A stretch of DNA of 64,000 nt, from NCBI RefSeq assembly GCF_036588685.1, contig NC_086380.1:31142474-31206473 (forward strand). The letters run 5' to 3'. Shown in pieces: positions 35,651 to 47,285 of the stretch. Source of the stretch: Mytilus trossulus. Lineage: Eukaryota; Mollusca; Bivalvia; Mytilida; Mytilidae. Each line of letters opens with the position of its first letter. The first letter of the stretch is position 1. The translations under genes were made by a program, and so were the position numbers. Below the pieces are notes generated by a model. The model ran no database searches and was not told where the DNA came from. It worked only from the letters and a program-made list of their open reading frames with translations.

Positions 35651-37705
35651 ATACAGGTCATTTAAAAAAGTTGCTTTTTCCTAATTTTCCTTCCGTTACA
35701 GTTATTGATATGTATTTTTTATTCAGGTGGATGGGGAATTTGCTCTTTTAAGCTTAATTTAGTCAAAGGAATTTTCCATATACATGATATAAGAGTCTCA
35801 TGCTTCTTCATTTTTGATTCGCAGTTTAGGTTTTAAATCTTCATGACCTCTTTTTAAATATTCAATAGAGAATCTTAAAAGACTAAATTTTGTGTTCGAC
35901 CAGTATAATGGAGCACACATTTTACTCGACTAGTCTCGAAACAATTTCGACAGTACTTTACTGCTCTTAACTAAACTTGACTAGATATCGACTTTACTTA
36001 ATAAATCTGAATCGACCAGTTTCGACCTGTATCGCCAAGTTTTGACCTGTCCCGACTAGTCTAAAGCTTCAAATTTAGTCATCAGTTTATCTAACTAAAT
36101 CGATTATAGATCTAAAAAATATCCAGTCTTTTTAGTAGATTAGTTCATTGCTGTGAAATTAAAGAATTTAATAATAGTAAAAAAACAATTTGATTAAATT
36201 CAGATAGTCACCTTTAATTACTTCTAAAAACAATTTCAAATCAACTTGGATCTACAGTTATTTAAAGTATGCTTTGATCTTACAGAATGCTAGGTTGTTT
36301 GATAGTTTGATTAATTGCTTTCAAATATGATGATTTAATTTAATTCTCTAATTTGATAGCAGTTGTGTCATACTCACTTTACATTTGACGTTTAAATCAT
36401 TTCTTGGTATCTCACTTAAATGAAAGTAAATAATCTGAAATAAACCTTTACCTTTCATGTTGTGGAACAAAGTTTAGGCATTCAAAGAATGTTAGAAATG
36501 CAACTTAGCAGCATTGAAGCCAAATCCAACGGTGTCTATCAAACCGTATCACAGAACACCGAAATCATTTCTAAGACGCTTCCGGTTGTCCTAATGATAG
36601 TGATAGTCTCTTATAAATATAAAATGGTTCTCATCTTAAGTGGTTTTGTTTTAAAATTGATAAATATCGGTTTTACTTGTTGAGTGATGCAACCTAAATA
36701 AACTATACATTTAACTGAATTGAGGTTAACAATACATGGGGTTATAATGTCGTTAATAGTTTTGATTTCAAGTATATGAATTTGTAATGGTGTACAGCAA
36801 TTTAAACTGTTTTGCTTTTGTGTGCGATTTGTTTCTTTACGTACTTCCACTATTATAATCAAAGTCAGTTGTTTTTACTTGCATGCATGCGCAGTTAGAT
36901 ACGGCATTGTATCAGATATATCAACCTGTTGTTGGTGTATCTTTACTGATGAATAAAATTATGTAAAGCTATCAAAGTATATTAGCTACATTTATACAGT
37001 CATTTCAATTATTCAAGAGTGTTCATTTTCTAAATGCGACATTATGAAGGTACCAAGAAGTAAAAGGTGTTTACGAATCGACGAGGTCCTGTATATAAGA
37101 AGATGTAAATATAGTCGAGTTGTTTCAAACTTACTGAAATATTCATGACTCAGCGGATTTGCTTTTTGTTCGTCGGTAGCAGCTGTCAGGTCACATGTTG
37201 ATAATTTTTTTTACGTATGATAAAATCTAATGCTCAGTTCAATTATATCCGCATTTAAATTGTTGAAAATGCCGTATCGAACTGCATGTAAATAGTCAGA
37301 AACAGCTGTCGTTGTTCTCAATCGTGGACGGGAATGGAAAAGAAACATCTTGAATACTGATAAGTAATGAAATAAAAAGGTTTACGTGTTGTCTCCGTCA
37401 AGATTTGTTTTATTGGTCGCTAGATTATAGTAGTTGCTTCTTTTATGCAATGGTTCGTAACAAAATCCTTGTCATCGAATGGTTATTTATTTGGGCATGA
37501 AAGGAGAAAATAAAACTGGATAATGTGAAACTATTTTTATACAATTGTTGTATCTCAACCTAAACTGTTGATAGAATGTCGAAGCAAATGGGGGGATACG
37601 AAGATTATGAATTTTGCAGAAACATATACTAAAACATAAGTTAAGAGACATGAAAACAATTGTTGCAAAATGTTTAAAATATTATAAATTAAGGAAGGTA
37701 TCTCA
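35651..37705. other. intergenic, one weak coding-like stretch
   Basis: 36462-36600 reads EQSLGIQRMLEMQLSSIEAK and onwards in heptad-like, non-AT-biased codons, then loses coding character. It could be a stray exon or chance. Nothing else was seen. Confidence 0.3.
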
Positions 37706-37708
37706 CTC

Positions 37709-37906
37709 ATGCAAAGCTCTGATTCCTTTCACGAATTTGGCTATACTTTTTGGAACTTTTGGATTATAGTTCTTCATCTTTTATATAAGCTTTGGATTTC
37801 ACATATTTTGGCCGCGAGCATCACTGAAGAGACATGTATTGCCGAAATGCACATCTGGTGCAGAACAATTGGTACCGGTAATGTTATTAAACGTGATTTT
37901 GTTTAG
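37709..37906 (+). repeat. probable dispersed repeat fragment
   Basis: The stretch from ttcacgaatttggctatact to acatctggtgcagaacaa looks like a repeat I recall from bivalve sequences. That is memory only; no second copy was found in this window. Its 65-codon open frame is not called a gene. Confidence 0.3.
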
Positions 37907-37963
37907 TTCAATCATTAATCAAATTGAAATAATTAGTTATTAGCAGCCACTTTGGTTTTTGAA

Positions 37964-38187
37964 ATACTGTAAACCAACTTTTTTTCGCGGATACTTTATT
38001 TCGCGTTTTACTCTTTCTTGACCACTTCGCGGCTATTTAATTTCGCGATTATCTGATTTCCTTGATGAAGTTTATTAAAGAAAGATCAAAGATTGACATA
38101 TTCTCGACGATTTATATTCGCGTTATTTTTCTACTCGCGAAAGTCGCAAAAATAAATCGGTCGCGAAAATAAGTTGGTTTACAGTAT
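37964..38187. mobile_element. MITE with atactgtaaaccaactt inverted ends
   Basis: The left end atactgtaaaccaactt at 37964-37980 is matched by aagttggtttacagtat ending at 38187. The interior repeats ttcgcg-type motifs (tttcgcgtttt, ttcgcgattat, tcgcgaaaat) that pair across the centre. 224 bp, non-coding. Confidence 0.7.
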
Positions 38188-38219
38188 CAAAAGAAGCAAG
38201 GACACATCCCTAATGAATT

Positions 38220-38700
38220 ATTCACTTGAAGTAAATAAACTCATCATAGATACCAGAACTAATTTCTGTATATACGTTAGATGTGTGTTTCGTCTACAAA
38301 AGACTCATCAGTGACGTTCAAGTCCAAATGGACAAAAAGGCCATATAAAGTACGAAGTTGAAGATCATTGAGGACCAACATTCCTAAAATGTTTACAAAA
38401 TACAGCATAGGTTATCCATGCCTGAGGTAGAAAAGCCTTAATATTTCAAAAATTTCAAAATTTTGTAAATAGTTAATCTATAAATATAACCATATCAATG
38501 ATAATTCATGTCAGCATTAAAAGGTGCTAGCTACTGGGCTTGTGATACCCTCGGGGACATAAATCTCCACCAGCAGTGGTATCGACCTGGTGGTTGTAAT
38601 TAAACTCATCATAGATACCAGGGCTAAATTTTGCATATACGCCATACGCGTGTTTTGTCTACAAAAGACTTATCAGTGACGCTCGAATCCAAATAATTGT
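38220..38700 (+). repeat. dispersed repeat family 3, two overlapping units
   Basis: aaactcatcatagataccag occurs at about 38229 and 38606, each followed by gtctacaaaagactyatcag and agtgacg. This is a tandem or nested pair. The inverse is at 31740-32230. Confidence 0.6.
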
Positions 38701-38814
38701 GTATAGGGATTGTTTAATCCAACATGACGGTATACTATTTATCAACTTTAAATGCTTAAACCAGGGCATTTGTTTGAGGAAATCCTTGTTCAGTGGCTAT
38801 TTTTTGTTGATTTG

Positions 38815-39030
38815 GTTGATACGTGTTTCTCGTTTCTTGTTTTTTTTTTCTATAGATTAGGCCGTTGGTTTTCCGGATTGAATATTTTAAACTAGTCGTG
38901 TGTGCTGTCCCATATAGCTTGATGTTTGATGTGAGCCAGGCCTCCGGATTGACGCTCGTACTTAAACCTTTAAATGTTTACTTTTTCAAATTGTCACATG
39001 GATGGAAATTGTCTTGTTGAAATTATTATT
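38815..39030 (+). repeat. dispersed 3'-tail repeat, diverged
   Basis: acgtgtttctcgtttcttg, ttaggccgttggttttccg, a tagcttgatgtttgatgtga block and a cacatggatggaaattgtct end follow the family order. Confidence 0.6.
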
Positions 39031-39129
39031 TAGGTTCGGATGAAGATTAGTACCTATTCAAACGTTTGAACCCTCTGCATTTGTTTGCACCTGTTCTAAG
39101 TCAGACACCTGATTTCACGTGGGTGTTGC

Positions 39130-39350
39130 AAGTTGATGTGGTTAATAACCGTTGCTTGTTTCTCTTTTTTTTTACTATAGATTAGACCGTTGTTTTTTCC
39201 GGTTGGTGTCTTCTATAGCTTGTTTTTAAGTGTAAGCCAGTACTTCGTGTTGAAGACCGTTCTTTGATCTAAAAAGTTTTTCTTTTACAAATTACGATCT
39301 GGATGGAGAGATGTCTCATTGCAACTCATACCACATATTCGTCTATCTAT
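39130..39350 (+). repeat. dispersed 3'-tail repeat, diverged
   Basis: A second copy immediately after 38815-39030: tagattagaccgttgt, tagcttgtttttaagtgtaa, gttgaagaccgttctttgat and an ataccacatattcgtctat end. Confidence 0.6.
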
Positions 39351-39639
39351 TGCATGTATTGGTACACTCAATCTCGGAGGAATTGATGGGTCAACCAAAG
39401 TTTTATAGCTAGAAATATGAGCAATGTATGATATTCTTTGCGTGCCTTTAGCTTACACATTTGGTAGAATATTGTAGACAAAAGACAAGTAGTAAGCTGT
39501 ACAACTGCTTAAATGAATGGTGGAAAAGAAAACGTCACGTGTTGAAGGAAGACTGATAGATAAACCGTGAGCGTTGTACTTATGCAATAATAACAGTAAA
39601 ACACTTATGCAATAATAACAGTAAACACTATACATTTAT

Positions 39640-40168
39640 TTCCCGTGCCTGAGGGAGATATGAAGATTTGTTCACCCAAGAATATTCATATCTCACGAGG
39701 GCTCTGCCCGAGGGAAATATGATTTTTCGAGGGTGAAAAAATCTTCATATCTCCCGAAGCCAAGGGAAATGAATGTTTTATTCCACTGCCTAAGCTATCT
39801 GAACTTCAAATATTAGTTTGCATACCGGCATTTTTTCAGACTTATTCGCTTGTTTATATTACTGAACACGACATACATATTGATAAACAGTACGATACAC
39901 ATTGATTATTTAATTAGTCTTTTTGTTTTAACGTCTGAAAACAAATTTGAACACGATAATGATATTTGCTATTGCTATTTAGAAAATAAGAAGTTCAAGA
40001 CGTTATGTACATAAACCGCGCATAACGTCGCACGAGTTGGTCTCGACATGTCAGAGGGGAATATGATACTCAGAGGTGAATATGAAGTTTTGTTTGACGT
40101 CACGTGTCAAAGTTTCAACCAATCAAATGCTGATTTCGCTATTAACATCGACATGCAGTGGAATAAAA
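39640..40168. repeat. foldback sequence with ttttattccactgc inverted ends
   Basis: gttttattccactgc at 39775-39789 pairs with gcagtggaataaaa at 40155-40168. Upstream, gggagatatgaagatt and aatcttcatatctccc pair with each other (39653-39755). It looks like a composite palindromic repeat; there is no coding capacity. Confidence 0.5.
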
Positions 40169-41521
40169 TAAACTATACTATATAAAATTAAATTTTATTA
40201 GAATAAAGCAAGTATTCAGCAGAATATAACACGGATTATACAGTTCTCTAAATATGCGACAAAACTACTAAGATGATATAGGGTTAGGTGTCATACAAAG
40301 AATATATTGATATATAGTAGTGTATAAGTCTATATTTCTCAGATTAGTTCTCTTGAGTATAATTTGAATGTCATATTGAATGTTTCTAAGCTAAAAAAAA
40401 ATACATAAACAAAACAAGTATACTGTTCAGTTATATGGGCTATATTTGCATCGCAAGTACAAAGAAGTGATGACTGGTGTTAAATGTCCTTAATTCCTTT
40501 CTTTACCTGTAAAACACAAAACAATTAAATAGAATCCAATATTGTATTTTTAGTTTTACAAAACATTTAAATATCATCATATTTACCAACTAAACAACAG
40601 TTGTTTGATTTGTTCTTTAGTTGACAAAATATATACTAGTAGTATGAATTATAAATATAAACAATGATAAAGGATTGCGTCTTGTTAAAAAAAAAATGAT
40701 ATAATTCACTTAGATTTCCAAAACAATATTGTAACGCTTTTTGGTATTCATGATCAACTATACATTGTTTATGGTATATTCTATACAGTAAATGAATTTA
40801 AGTCTTTTTGGTCTTTATCCCATCTGTAAAGATTGCAATTCAAAACGTTTAGTCTTGTTAAGATTAAAAGTATTTTGTAGATATTGTTTCTTGTTGTTGA
40901 CAAAGTACTGTTTATTAATTTCGAAGCAGACAACCAAGGACTGTTCCCCATATTTTATACACATCATTGTTGTTTTGTTTTGATAAGTATAAAAACATGT
41001 ACAACTACTGAAATATCTGAACACAGACTGGATAAGACTTAAACAATACAATAAAATATAACTTGATAACCCAACGTACAATAGCGTCAAAGAATACCTA
41101 CGAGAGATTCAAATTCAGAAATCGAGAGTATACTGACAATGCCATAGCAAAACAGGAAAACAAACCACCAAACGACAAACTAACAGTTCAAATATACAAG
41201 AAGACAAAATCCGACTTTGCAAAACGAACTTCATCAAAAATCGGGATAAAACAGACAAAATGACCCTAGCCTAAAGTGAGACGTTTTCTAAAGTAAACAT
41301 AGAAAAACATACGAAAAAATATCAACTTGAAGGTTTAACTCAAATAAAAACTGTATAAAAAGACCCGAAACAAATACAAAGATAGAAATATCTAGTACAT
41401 TTTTAAATACCAGGTCTTTGTTTCGAAGTAAACAATTGGTTTGTTAGGGATGTCCATCTGATTAAGTCGACTTCTCAATTGTTATTTGACTCGATACAAA
41501 AATTATTTTTTTTGTAACAAA
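40169..41521. other. 3' flank of gene B, nothing firm
   Basis: No gene was seen. 41063-41263 has an open frame of repeat-like composition (aaacaaaccaccaaacgaca). The short stretch next to 41521 is the likely 3' UTR of gene B. Confidence 0.4.
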
Positions 41522-44500
41522 TTACCTTTTTTTATCTTTTGGCATCCATTTCCCGACAGTTTCTTTATTTCTTTTTGTATTCACATAATTACCAAAGTTG
41601 CTGCGGTAGTCTTCGTAGTCACTATTGCTGTGATTCCTACTTACAAGGTTCCAGTCACGTTTGCTTCCACGGCCCCAACTGTTTCCTATTCCTGCGACAT
41701 GCGTTTCTTTATTATTTTCTGTATTCGAATTACCAACGTTTTCGTTCGTGTTTCCATTGTCACCATTTCCGTTGTTCCCACTTCCAAGGTTCCAGTCACG
41801 TTTCCTTCCACGGCTTCCGCTGCTTCCTATTGCTCCGACATGTGTTTCTTGATTATTTCCTGTATTCAAATTACCAACGTTTTGGTTCGTGTTTCCATTA
41901 TCTCCATTTCCGTTGTTACCACTTCCAAGGTTCCACTCACGTTTCCTTCCTCGACTTCCGCTGCTTCCTATTCCTCCGACATGTGTTTCTTGATTATTTC
42001 CTGTATTCGAATTACCAACGTTTTCGTTTGTATTTCCATTGTCACCGTTTCCGTTGTTCCCACTTCCAAGGTTCCAGTCACGTTTCCTTCCACGGCTTCC
42101 GCTGCTACCTGTTCCTCCGACATGTGTTTCTTGATTATTTCCTGTATTCGAATTACCAACGTTTTGGTTCGTGTTTCCATTGTCACCATTTCCGTTGTTA
42201 CCACTTCCAAGGTTCCACTCACGTTTCCTTCCTCGACTTCCACTGCTTCCTATTCCTCCGACATGTGTTTCTTGATTATTTCCGGTATTCGAATTACCAA
42301 CGTTTTCGTTCGTATTTCCATTGTCACCGTTTCCGTTGTTCCCACTTCCAAGGTTCCAGTCACGTTTCCTTCCACGGCTTCCGCTGCTACCTGTTCCACC
42401 GACATGTGTTTCTTGATTATTTCCTGTATTCGAATTACCAACGTTTTGGTTCGTGTTTCCATTGTCACCATTCCCGTTGTTCCCACTTCCAAGGTTCCAG
42501 TCACGTTTCCTTCCACGGCTTCCGCTGCTTCCTATTCCTCCGACATGTGTTTCTTGGTTATTTCCTGTATTTGAATTACCAACGTTTTGGTTCGTGTTTC
42601 CATTGTCACCATTTCCGTTGTTCCCACTTCCAAGGTTCCAGTCACGTTTCCTTCCACGGCTTCCGCTATTTCCTATTCCTCCGACATGTGTTTCTTTATT
42701 ATTTCCTGTATTCGAATTACCAACGTTTTGGTTCGTGTTTCCATTGTCACCATTTCCGTTGTTACCACTTCCAAGGTTCCAGTCACGTTTCCTTCCACGG
42801 CTTCCGCTGCTTCCTATTCCTCCGACATGTGTTTCTTGATTATTTCCTGTATTCGAATTACCAACGTTTTGGTTCGTGTTTCCATTGTCACCATTCCCGT
42901 TGTTCCCACTTCCAAGGTTCCAGTCACGTTTCCTTCCACGGCTTCCGCTGCTTCCTATTCCTCCGACATGTGTTTCTTGGTTATTTCCTGTATTTGAATT
43001 ACCAACGTTTTGGTTCGTGTTTCCATTGTCACCATTTCCGTTGTTCCCACTTCCAAGGTTCCAGTCACGTTTCCTTCCACGGCTTCCGCTGCTACCTGTT
43101 CCACCGACATGTGTTTCTTGATTATTTCCTGTATTCGAATTACCAACGTTTTGGTTCGTGTTTCCATTGTCACCATTCCCGTTGTTCCCACTTCCAAGGT
43201 TCCAGTCACGTTTCCTTCCACGGCTTCCGCTGCTTCCTATTCCTCCGACATGTGTTTCTTGGTTATTTCCTGTATTTGAATTACCAACGTTTTGGTTCGT
43301 GTTTCCATTGTCACCATTTCCGTTGTTCCCACTTCCAAGGTTCCAGTCACGTTTCCTTCCACGGCTTCCGCTATTTCCTATTCCTCCGACATGTGTTTCT
43401 TTATTATTTCCTGTATTCGAATTACCAACGTTTTGGTTCGTGTTTCCATTGTCACCATTTCCGTTGTTACCACTTCCAAGGTTCCAGTCACGTTTCCTTC
43501 CACGGCTTCCGCTGCTTCCTATTCCTCCGACATGTGTTTCTTGATTATTTCCTGTATTCGAATTACCAACGTTTTGGTTCGTGTTTCCATTGTCACCATT
43601 TCCGTTGTTCCCACTTCCAAGGTTCCAGTCACGTTTCCTTCCACGGCTTCCGCTGCTTCCTATTCCTCCGACATGTGTTTCTTGATTATTTCCTGTATTC
43701 GAATTACCAACGTTTTGGTTCGTGTTTCCATTGTCACCATTTCCGTTGTTCCCACTTCCAAGGTTCCAGTCACGTTTCCTTCCACGGCTTCTGCTGCTTC
43801 CTATTCCTCCGACATGTGTTTCTTGATTATTTCCTGTATTCGAATTACCAACGTTTTGATTCGTGTTTCCATTGTCACCATTTCCGTTGTTACCACTTCC
43901 AAGGTTCCAGTCACGTTTCCTGATGAAGAATGAAAATAAATGTGTTCATACGACCCGTTATAAAACAGACAACTAAGTATGAACGAAATGTATCACATTA
44001 ATTTCTTTTAAAAAAAGAGGGACGACAGATACCCGGAAGACAGTTAAACTCTTATATATTTTAGGAAAACTTCCTAAATTGAAGGACAGAAATTGTCAAT
44101 GCCCGGGAAATACCACACTAGGAAGCGATATTGTTTCACCCTCAATTTATTTTGTATGTATTATTTAGTATTCAGTATATAAAACTCACTGGGTTTAGAA
44201 ACTAAACTACCTACATCTCAACTATATTGATCTTTTAGGCTTTTTTTAAGCAAAACAGAATGAGCCTTTACGAGATTTTCAATATTGTTGTATAAAGCTT
44301 CAGAGTAATAACATTTAAAAAATATTAAGCTATGAAAAAAAAAGTAAAAACTGTTACTTATATACGCTGAATAAAAACTGATGCTACTTTGGTTATACCT
44401 GAGATAATTTATAAAGGTATCACTGACAAAATCATCATTTTCACCATTTATTTCTCCAAGATCTGTATTTCTGCTTAGAATTGTTTGTCCTAAAAAAACA

Positions 44501-45925
44501 GTAAAGTTGTATTTTGGTATTCATTTAAAAAAAAATGTAAAACAAGTTAAAAGTTTTGCAGAGATTTCGTGTAAGAGTATTAAATTTATTTTGTCATTCA
44601 AACACACACTAAAAGACTCTTCAGAAGTGTCACCGGGCTTTAGTGATTGACCTTGCTTATTTTAGTTAAAATTAAGTTACATTTTCCAACCTTTAAATTC
44701 TAATTGGTATTCTGTACAATCTTACAAACAACAAATTGAATCCATGCCATATCATATAACTCATATATGTGTTAATCTTTAATGTTTTTATAATCAAATT
44801 GAGAGTTCAAGTTGCAAGTGGGTCAAAATGAATTTAAGAAAAGTTGATCGTCTTTTTATTTTGCCTGTATAAAAAATGTGACATGACAGAGTTATTGTTT
44901 CAAAAGTCAAGTGTGGCCGAGAAAAAGAGATTTTAAGGGATTAGCCAATTTTTAAATATAAAATTTTATTCAGATTTAACAGTATGACTAAATCTGATTG
45001 GTCGCTATGTGCACCCGCTAATTTTTTTTTCAGAAACCTCGTTCATTTTGTTATATGCCAAAGGTATAATGAACTATTTGCATTAAACCACATGCAACTG
45101 AGATGTCTTTCTAACGATATGTATTTTGTCAATTTCCCGCCCTAATTTTATTGATTGGTATATTGTATAATAACTCTTAATATCAACACAACAATGTTAA
45201 ATCTGCAAATTTATAGAAGCAATTGTTTTTCATCCCTCACTGGAATTCGAACACAAACTATTCGCTTATCGAAACTACAATCGTCTGCACTCTTTCGAAC
45301 GCTCTAAACCACTCAGCCACATAGACTGAGCTATTAAGGTGGTACCCAACACTCAACTAAAACTAATTTGGCTCGTTTAATTTTCATAAAATTTTGACAA
45401 AGTATTTACTTTGACTCTTTGACAAATGTATAAAACTTTCAAAATATTTGAACCAACTGTTTTATCAGAAAATTTACACTGGCTTTACAGCAGTTTGACA
45501 AACTCTTATTTTGATCATTGAGAAGCTTAATATTCCATTAACAACACAACATAATTAAAACGATTAGCTGATTTTACAGAGTTATCTCCCTGTAGTGTTA
45601 AGTACCACCTTAATTCAGCTTTCGCTGGCCTAATGTTACCTTTTTTTGTCAGTAAAATCTGGAGTTGGAAACACACAACGTGATTTAATCGTCATAAAGA
45701 TATATATAAATTGACTTAATGCATTATCATATGTAAACCTTCATTTGAAGTCATTCTTGAGAAAAATATATAATACTTTCATAAAACACATTATAAATTA
45801 ACCGCGTAAATACTTTGTGGAATGTTTTTAAAAAATGTGTGTATTTCAGTTTAGATTTTTATCAACACAATATTCTTACCACTGACTGTCATGAACAGAC
45901 AGCTTAATAGTACTACGGCCTTCAT
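41522..45925 (-). CDS. gene B: secreted 47-residue-repeat protein, Asn/Gly-rich (3 coding exons)
   Basis: I do not recognise the family. The coding exons are 45925-45880, 44489-44399 and 43919-41522, with GT-AG introns and uninterrupted phases (844 aa). An alternative ATG two codons upstream (45931) is possible; MKAVVLL matches gene A. Residues 1-16 form a signal peptide, then comes a linker with RNTDLGEING as in gene A. Exon 3 encodes about 16 units of 47 residues: DWNLGSGNNGNGDNGN, an NVGNSNT stretch, NNQETHVGG, an IGSSGSRGRK stretch and R. The last unit is diverged and the C-terminus is basic (KDKKR). Each unit has a GRKR motif, a potential dibasic cleavage site. Asp/Asn/Gly-rich tracts resemble those of molluscan shell matrix proteins. 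Intron 2 (44490-45879) holds a SINE and a MITE. Gene structure is confident; function is unknown. Confidence 0.85.
41645..43919 (-). repeat. 141-bp tandem repeat array, ~16 units in frame
   Basis: The anchor aaggttccagtcacg (+ strand) recurs every 141 bp from 41645 to 43901, 16 exact periods with no indel seen. The unit is 47 codons, so the frame is kept. Within it 42453-42839 and 43158-43544 are identical at the protein level, 705 bp (five units) apart, and the gctatttcc and gttccaccgac variants recur at the same offset. This shows a recent five-unit duplication. Confidence 0.9.
45155..45333 (-). mobile_element. tRNA-derived SINE in intron 2 of gene B
   Basis: On the - strand the head has an A box (tggctgagtggttta, 45319-45305) and a B-like box (gtgttcgaattcc, 45254-45242), followed by gcagatttaacattgttg, the same central segment as in the SINE at 24165-24414. 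A TTAA-flanked MITE lies directly upstream of the head. Confidence 0.65.
45338..45609. mobile_element. TTAA-flanked MITE (piggyBac-like)
   Basis: The left end GGTGGTACCCAACAC and the right end GTGTTAAGTACCACC are imperfect inverted repeats, bounded by TTAA on both sides (45334-45337 and 45610-45613). 272 bp, non-coding. It sits at the 5' end of the SINE, in intron 2 of gene B. Confidence 0.7.
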
Positions 45926-45938
45926 TGTCATTACTTTT

Positions 45939-46058
45939 CTGAAATAGAAAAAAAAAACTTTATAGTATTGTATTTCCATTAAGATCACATGTTCTCTAGA
46001 CCAAGCGGATGAATGTGCTGTGATTGTTAATACGTACAGATGGTAAAGTTTATATGGC
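45939..46058 (-). promoter_or_regulatory. gene B 5' leader with 99-nt intron
   Basis: Donor-like gtacgt at 46037 and acceptor tttcag ending at 45939 define a 99-nt intron, the same length as in gene A. A possible 20-nt leader exon (46057-46038) is preceded by tttatttacag. Blocks acagccatat and tctagagaacatg are shared with gene A. Confidence 0.5.
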
Positions 46059-46061
46059 TGT

Positions 46062-46205
46062 AAATAAAACATGGTATTACAGAGTATATGTTCACGCTCG
46101 TATACACGTTAAGGAATGTATGTGAAAGCTCGTATACAACATGAAAAGTATATGTACAAGCTCGTGTACAGGTACAAGGAGTATATGTTAAACCTCGTTT
46201 AAAAG
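46062..46205 (-). repeat. four ~32-bp repeats upstream of gene B
   Basis: The - strand carries variants of gtatacgagcttg-acatatact four times in tandem between 46205 and 46062. Gene A has one copy (20393-20416) at the equivalent place. It is an expansion of a conserved leader or intron block, possibly regulatory. Confidence 0.6.
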
Positions 46206-46252
46206 TATCAGATTTTATATTGAAGCCCGTTAACGAGTTCTATAATATACTA

Positions 46253-47285
46253 ATTAAAACATAACTAAATTTCATTATCTTTTGAGGCGAGATGTATAGG
46301 GGACACAGCCACGTTAACTTTTATTTCTATAGAAGTCGCTCTTCACTATACTACTACCTGTCGATACATTTATTTTTGGCATTGCACAAGTCATGTCTTC
46401 TTTGACTATTAATGACGTTAAAATACTAAATCCCTGTGATGTGTTTTAGTCGATTTTAGTCTCTGATGCATGATTTTTTACTATTAATTGGTTTTGGCTT
46501 TTAACTAGCTGTCAGTAACTGCGAGTACTCTCAAATCGTATTTTCTTGTTAATTCGACCTGTTGATACTGTTTATAATGCTTTTTTGTCATTTTTAATTA
46601 TATGGATCTTGGCTGTATACCAGCTTTGATTATTTGTAATATCTTCAATTTTTCACTTATTCTTACAACATTTGTATAAACTTCAAGATTATAAAAAACC
46701 GGTTTTTTTCTAAAGTGAACATTGATTGGTTAAATATTTCTCAGTGTGTTTGAATTTGTTTGATAGCCTTTTGGTCATGACTGTTTGTCTCTAATATTTA
46801 ATTAACTGTGCATTTGTATTCAGATATCGCAGATCAAATTTATTCGTTCTTTGTGTAATCATACGTTTTTTGATTGAGTTAAGTCTGCTAATTGATATTT
46901 TATCGTATGTTTTTATATGTTGTGATGTTATGCTATTGTTTCAGAAAAAGGGAGAAGGTTTGGGCCCATTAAAACGTTTAATCCCGCTGCAAATATTTGC
47001 ACCTGTCCTAAGTCAGGAATCTGATGTACAGTAGTTGTCGTTTGTTTATGTAATATATACGTGTTTCTCGTTTCTCGTTTTGTTTATATAGATTAGACCG
47101 TTGGTTTTCCCGTTTGAATGGTTTTACACTAGTAATTTTGGGGCCCTTTATAGCTTGTTGTTCGGTGTGAGCCAAGGCTCCGTGTTGAAGGCCGTACTTT
47201 AACCTATAGTGGTTTGATTTTTGAATTGTTGTTTGGATGGAGAGTTGTCTCATTAGCACTCACACCACATCTTCCTATATCTAGT
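46253..47285 (+). repeat. Penelope-like element 3' end, 5'-truncated copy
   Basis: Nearly identical to 55601-56640. It starts within the last codons of the RT frame (attaaaacataacta) and runs through the whole 3' UTR to acatcttcctatatcta. It lies in the proposed intron 1 of gene B. High identity makes it a recent insertion. Confidence 0.85.

Noticed and set aside
36462-36683. Coiled-coil-like exon
   Set aside because: Only the first ~45 codons look coding; no partner exon, splice pair or paralogue was found. Kept only as a remark in the intergenic entry.
37709-37906. 65-codon gene with tryptophan-rich sequence
   Set aside because: Resembles a dispersed bivalve repeat from memory, and no coding context is present.
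41539-43923. 794-codon open frame on the + strand (His/Phe/Tyr/Cys-rich repeats), plus other long frames over the same array
   Set aside because: The 141-bp unit is a multiple of three and lacks stops in several frames, so long antisense frames follow from the repeat. Splice structure, signal peptide and the paralogue all support the - strand frame only.
46253-47285. Independent gene or regulatory RNA in intron 1 of gene B
   Set aside because: Nearly identical to the 3' UTR of the Penelope-like element at 55.6-56.6 kb, so it is a truncated transposon copy.
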